A DNA stretch of 24,123 nucleotides, from positions 1-24,123 of the forward strand of contig CAZKOJ010000054.1 in the NCBI GenBank assembly GCA_964554365.1, read 5' to 3'. The notes below the pieces were generated by a model. That model had not been told where the DNA came from, ran no database searches, and worked only from the letters and a program-made list of their open reading frames with translations. The position numbers and the translations under genes are program-made. The DNA comes from Clostridium_AM sp964554365 (lineage in GTDB: Bacteria; Bacillota; Clostridia; Clostridiales; Clostridiaceae). How positions within the stretch are numbered: the first letter of the stretch is position 1; each line of letters opens with the position of its first letter. Below are positions 21,483 through 24,123 of the stretch, piece by piece.

Positions 21483-21680
21483 CTATTTCTGTTCTAATAT
21501 AAATAGCTCTTCCATTGGAACATTTAAGTATTTTGCCAAACGCATAGCTAACTCTAAGGTTGGATTATACTTATTATTTTCTATAGCTATAATTGTTTGA
21601 CGAGTGACACCTAAATTACAAGCCAGCTCTTCTTGTGTTAACTTACATTTTTTACGATATTCTTTTATATGATTTTTCAT
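21483..21680 (-). CDS. Small Xre-family transcriptional regulator
   Basis: 65 residues, essentially only the helix-turn-helix (about 3-58): YRKKCKLTQEELACNLGVTR, then QTIIAIENNKYNPTLELAMRLAKYLNVPMEELF. The start at 21680 is preferred over an in-frame ATG at 21692, because its ATG overlaps the TGA of the upstream membrane protein gene (ATGA) and GGGAGAG lies just before it. Such minimal regulators are commonly co-encoded with a small membrane protein, as here, and control their own operon. Twin AAATGT-N12-ACATTT sites around the operon promoter are the obvious candidates for its operators. Confidence 0.88.
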   Translation of the reverse strand: MKNHIKEYRKKCKLTQEELACNLGVTRQTIIAIENNKYNPTLELAMRLAKYLNVPMEELFILEQK

Positions 21681-22189
21681 GATCTCTCCCATCCTAAGTT
21701 ACCAAGTATTATTAATTTAGTTATCATATAAAAAATTAATTCCAAGACAACTATGATAAGAGGTAATTCAAGTTTTCCACTAATGAAAATTTGAATTATT
21801 GCCCATGCAACAAGAAGTATATTAATGTAAAGAAAAGTTACAAATATGCTTTTATCGGAAATTACGCGCTCTCTTTCATCCATAAATCTAAATCCACCAT
21901 TGCCACTAGTTATTGGTTTAGCTAGTCCACCTAAACGCTTGTTGAATATTGTCTGTGCAGCAAATAAAACTAGAATTTGAGTGCTAGTCAAAATACCTAT
22001 ACTTCTATCAAGAGAAATAGACATATACAGCGATGAATCCATTAGATATATCGGTTGTATCAGAATTAAATTTCCATACTTAATGGATACAACCCATATA
22101 CCTACCAATAATATTATTTGAAAAAGATAAGTATATCGAATAGCAATATGCTTAGCGGTTTGTGAAAGTTCATCTTCTTTTTTAAACAT
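21677..22189 (-). CDS. Integral membrane protein, partner of the Xre regulator
   Basis: 170 residues with four predicted membrane segments: about 20-38, 63-83, 113-136 and 142-162. The cytoplasmic-looking loop between segments 2 and 3 contains FMDERERVISDKS, a DERE...KS motif frequent in small membrane proteins encoded beside Xre regulators (DUF2178-like); exact family not certain. No enzyme motif is present. GGAGGGG precedes the ATG. Its stop codon overlaps the start of the Xre gene by 4 nt, so the two are translationally coupled. It may sense membrane state or sequester the regulator; both are speculation. Confidence 0.75.
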   Translation of the reverse strand: MFKKEDELSQTAKHIAIRYTYLFQIILLVGIWVVSIKYGNLILIQPIYLMDSSLYMSISLDRSIGILTSTQILVLFAAQTIFNKRLGGLAKPITSGNGGFRFMDERERVISDKSIFVTFLYINILLVAWAIIQIFISGKLELPLIIVVLELIFYMITKLIILGNLGWERS

Positions 22190-22201
22190 TTTTCCCCTCC
22201 T

Positions 22202-22271
22202 AAATGTTAAAACCTTTTTACATTTTTAATTATAACATTAATTAGAAAAATGTCAATAACTCTTTACATTT
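22202..22271 (-). promoter_or_regulatory. Promoter with two operator-like inverted repeats
   Basis: On the minus strand TTGACA (22256-22251), 16 nt, TATAAT (22234-22229). AAATGT-N12-ACATTT occurs twice, at 22202-22225 (between the -10 and the ribosome binding site) and at 22248-22271 (over the -35). The sites start 46 bp apart, with matching flanks such as TTTACATTTT. The arrangement would let one repressor block both polymerase binding and escape. Confidence 0.65.
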
Positions 22272-22514
22272 TGGTATAGATACGTGCTGGTTTAACCCTA
22301 ATAAATAGGATATGAATAAAGGCTTACACTCTTTGAGGTAAGCCATCTTACATACTTTATTGCAAATTTATCATTTAAGAATATTTCGTTTCAAAGATAA
22401 GTATATATCCATTCGTCAGTCACTCCTTTATTCTTCAGGCTAATCCCTTCTTCCCATGGATTTACAACTTTTACTTCTTTAGATTGTGTTCATATTTCTC
22501 AATAAGCATGATTT

Positions 22515-23426
22515 TTATTTGGTATTTATATATTCATTCACTATGTCTTGAAAATTATCTGGAAAATCGTGTGATAGGCCTTTTACCCATACAGTGTTAA
22601 TGTCAATTTTCTTCTCTGTGGCTTTTTGATAAAACATTCGAGCTAATGTAGCACAATCTTCATCACAATCACCGCATATTATCAGTATTTTAATTTTTTT
22701 CTGCTTTAAAGTTACAAGAATATTATCCATTTCTTCATTTATGACAGGAATCCATGGTGATTGTAAAATTATATAATCGCAGACAATTTTATTTTCCAGC
22801 AGTGTCTTCAAAATCACATTACATCCAGATGAAAATCCACCCAAAATTCGTGTACTATAATTATTCCAATCAATTTGGCTACACACATTGTTAATCTGAC
22901 AATCCCCATTTCCGTTATCTTCCCAACGATACAATTGATAGGAGTCAAGTTCGCAGGATTGTATATATTCAACTTGATAGCCACTTTTCTTCATGAACTC
23001 CCAGTATGTTTTACTCATTTGTATGTTTTGTTGATTTCCGTGTAAAGCAAGAAGGATATTATTACTTATCTTATTATTCCAGGTACATATAGTTTTTGCT
23101 GTTTTTTTAGCAGTTAAATATCTTTCTTCAGAAATTGACTTACAGCATTCAAAACGGTCTTCTCCAACAAGAATGTCCAAATCGCTGTCATCAAACACTT
23201 CAGGGCGATACCAATATTTATTGGTTATTATAGCTTCTTCAAGCCAGGACAGTGCTTCTTCTTTTTTACCAGTAACAGCGGCAAGACAATATAAAAAATT
23301 ATAGATTTGTGACTTATTTGAAACTATAACACTATTTTGATTTTGTAACATGTAATTATATGCTAGCTCTGCACCTTGATTATCTAAAATTTCTATAGCT
23401 GTATTCAATAATTTGTTTTCATTCAT
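22515..23426 (-). CDS. Alpha/beta hydrolase with helical N-terminal domain
   Basis: 303 residues. The first about 110 are helical, TPR-like, with a closing segment (EDRFECCKSISEERYL) typical of the short TPR end-of-group region. The remainder is an alpha/beta hydrolase fold: strand and oxyanion region LLALHGNQQN at 125-134, nucleophile Ser199 in GGFSSG, an acidic residue at Asp253 or Asp255 in CGDCDED, and His286 in GLSHDFPD. No signal peptide, so cytoplasmic; the substrate (ester, thioester or peptide) is unknown. The protein is rich in cysteine (11 residues). GGAGC lies about 9 nt before the ATG. It stands alone, preceded by a leader with its own promoter, a tiny ORF and a terminator-like stem. 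Confidence 0.78.
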   Translation of the reverse strand: MNENKLLNTAIEILDNQGAELAYNYMLQNQNSVIVSNKSQIYNFLYCLAAVTGKKEEALSWLEEAIITNKYWYRPEVFDDSDLDILVGEDRFECCKSISEERYLTAKKTAKTICTWNNKISNNILLALHGNQQNIQMSKTYWEFMKKSGYQVEYIQSCELDSYQLYRWEDNGNGDCQINNVCSQIDWNNYSTRILGGFSSGCNVILKTLLENKIVCDYIILQSPWIPVINEEMDNILVTLKQKKIKILIICGDCDEDCATLARMFYQKATEKKIDINTVWVKGLSHDFPDNFQDIVNEYINTK

Positions 23427-23460
23427 ACTAATATGCTCCTTTTATTTTAAATTTGGGCAT

Positions 23461-23497
23461 AAAAATACCCAGGTGAAATAATGATTTCTCCCGGGTA
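23461..23497 (-). terminator. Terminator-like hairpin in the hydrolase leader (possible attenuator)
   Basis: Arms 23466-23479 (TACCCAGGTGAAAT) and 23484-23497 (ATTTCTCCCGGGTA) match at 12 of 14 positions with a 4-nt loop. On the minus strand five T follow (23465-23461). It lies 35 nt before the hydrolase start codon and after the tiny ORF. Confidence 0.65.
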
Positions 23498-23528
23498 ATC
23501 ATCACAAAAACATTAAATTACTTGTTTT

Positions 23529-23585
23529 CTAATAAGCCATGCCGGAAGTCATGCTTAATCTTGTTACCATTTTTAAATTCATCAT
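23529..23585 (-). CDS. Possible leader peptide of 18 residues
   Basis: Reads MMNLKMVTRLSMTSGMAY then TAG, with GGGAG 9 nt before the first ATG. A second, overlapping frame starts 7 nt earlier at 23592 and runs 24 residues to 23518 (begins MYYDEFKNGNKIKHD), but its ATG is only 2 nt from the GGGAG. Only one is likely to be real, and neither matches a family I know. Position between promoter and terminator suits a regulatory leader peptide; a free-standing small protein is the alternative. Confidence 0.35.
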   Translation of the reverse strand: MMNLKMVTRLSMTSGMAY

Positions 23586-23619
23586 AATACATCACTCCCT
23601 TCGAATAATTTATGACATA

Positions 23620-23648
23620 ATTATACATTTATATATCCATCAAGTCAA
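23620..23648 (-). promoter_or_regulatory. Predicted sigma-A promoter of the hydrolase leader
   Basis: TTGACT (23648-23643), exactly 17 nt, TATAAT (23625-23620) on the minus strand. Transcription would begin near 23613, about 14 nt before the GGGAG of the tiny ORF, giving a leader of roughly 185 nt. Confidence 0.7.
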
Positions 23649-23953
23649 GCTTATGTAAATAATTCTTATACCACAATATCTTACAAAAGCGTAAATACTA
23701 AATGTGCTAACTTATAATCGTAATATTTACAATTGGTGAATGAATTTTATATAACCCTCAGACAACAGTAATTTATTGGGTAAATACAAGTTATCTTTTT
23801 CTAATTTCCTAGGATTATCCACTTTATGCTGTCCCCGAAAGCACATCTGCCAGTTCATTATATCTTTGTATTTTGAAAATTTGTTTATAAATTAGTATTT
23901 AGTGTATAGAACTTTTAATATCAGAGATTTTACTAATACTATAGTGATTGGTT

Positions 23954-24123
23954 AAACGTGACAAGCATATTCAAAGCAAAATTTAGAGTGGACAGAAGCT
24001 TGAATATATTGTGTAGAAAAGCTTAGAGTGAATTTAGAAGTCCTTTTGCTTCACGTTTTAAAACTACTGTAATTTGAATCAGGAGGATTCAAGCCACGAG
24101 GAGCCCAAGGACGGGCTGATCGA
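23954..24123. other. Structured, gene-free sequence at the window end
   Basis: AAACGTGA (23954-23961) and AAGCAAAA (23974-23981) both find complements in one continuous stretch, TTTTGCTTCACGTTT (24044-24058), which would give a long bulged stem. It is followed by GAATC/GATTC and a GC-rich tail (24082-24123, including GAGCCC and GGGCT) that contrasts with the AT-rich surroundings. It runs off the window. Between 23649 and 23953 I see nothing beyond AT-rich spacer. Confidence 0.35.

Overview
The window looks like chromosome from a low-GC clostridium, most likely the Clostridium botulinum group I / C. sporogenes cluster. The reasons are very AT-rich DNA, strong AGGAGG-type ribosome binding sites, clostridial protein families (MurT/GatD, DUF1540, YtxH-like, HTH-TPR regulators) and mostly one-gene or two-gene transcription units separated by AT-rich spacers. 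The species is an inference; no rRNA or tRNA gene is present to fix it.

Layout. 1-2.3 kb: an NfeD-like/flotillin membrane operon on the minus strand with its own promoter. 2.4-3.4 kb: a 162-bp inverted-repeat element, a terminator, a pair of small hairpin repeats and a MazF/PemK-domain protein with an extra N-terminal domain. 3.7-4.5 kb: a secreted polysaccharide deacetylase. 4.5-6.8 kb: GatD and MurT, which together amidate lipid II. 7.0-8.1 kb: UDP-glucose 4-epimerase. 8.2-8.4 kb: a GC-rich, highly structured intergenic block that is probably a non-coding RNA. 8.4-11.0 kb: clpB, split by one in-frame TAG codon. 11.2-13.2 kb: a DUF1540 gene, then a TrmB-type regulator/PhzF operon. 13.4-16.1 kb: a TetR regulator, a DDE-transposase insertion sequence and a zinc-ribbon protein. 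16.2-19.7 kb: a HEPN-domain protein and two tandem HTH-TPR regulators. 20.0-21.2 kb: a YtxH-like small protein boxed in by two more copies of the inverted-repeat element, then a methyltransferase. 21.4-22.2 kb: a membrane protein/Xre regulator pair with twin operator-like sites. 22.5-23.6 kb: an alpha/beta hydrolase preceded by a leader with a tiny ORF and a terminator. The last ~480 bp carries no clear gene but has structured sequence running off the end.

The most interesting points are: (1) a small inverted-repeat element family in two size classes (about 163 bp and about 58 bp), four copies in 24 kb, with nested arms and a structured core; one short copy supplies the stop codon of the YtxH-like gene; (2) the in-frame stop that divides clpB into two clean halves; (3) a MurT whose family-conserved N-terminus lies upstream of the first ATG and has no ATG of its own; (4) the structured block between galE and clpB; (5) a promoter-leader ORF-terminator arrangement ahead of the hydrolase gene; and (6) two sets of operator-like repeats next to the TrmB and Xre genes.
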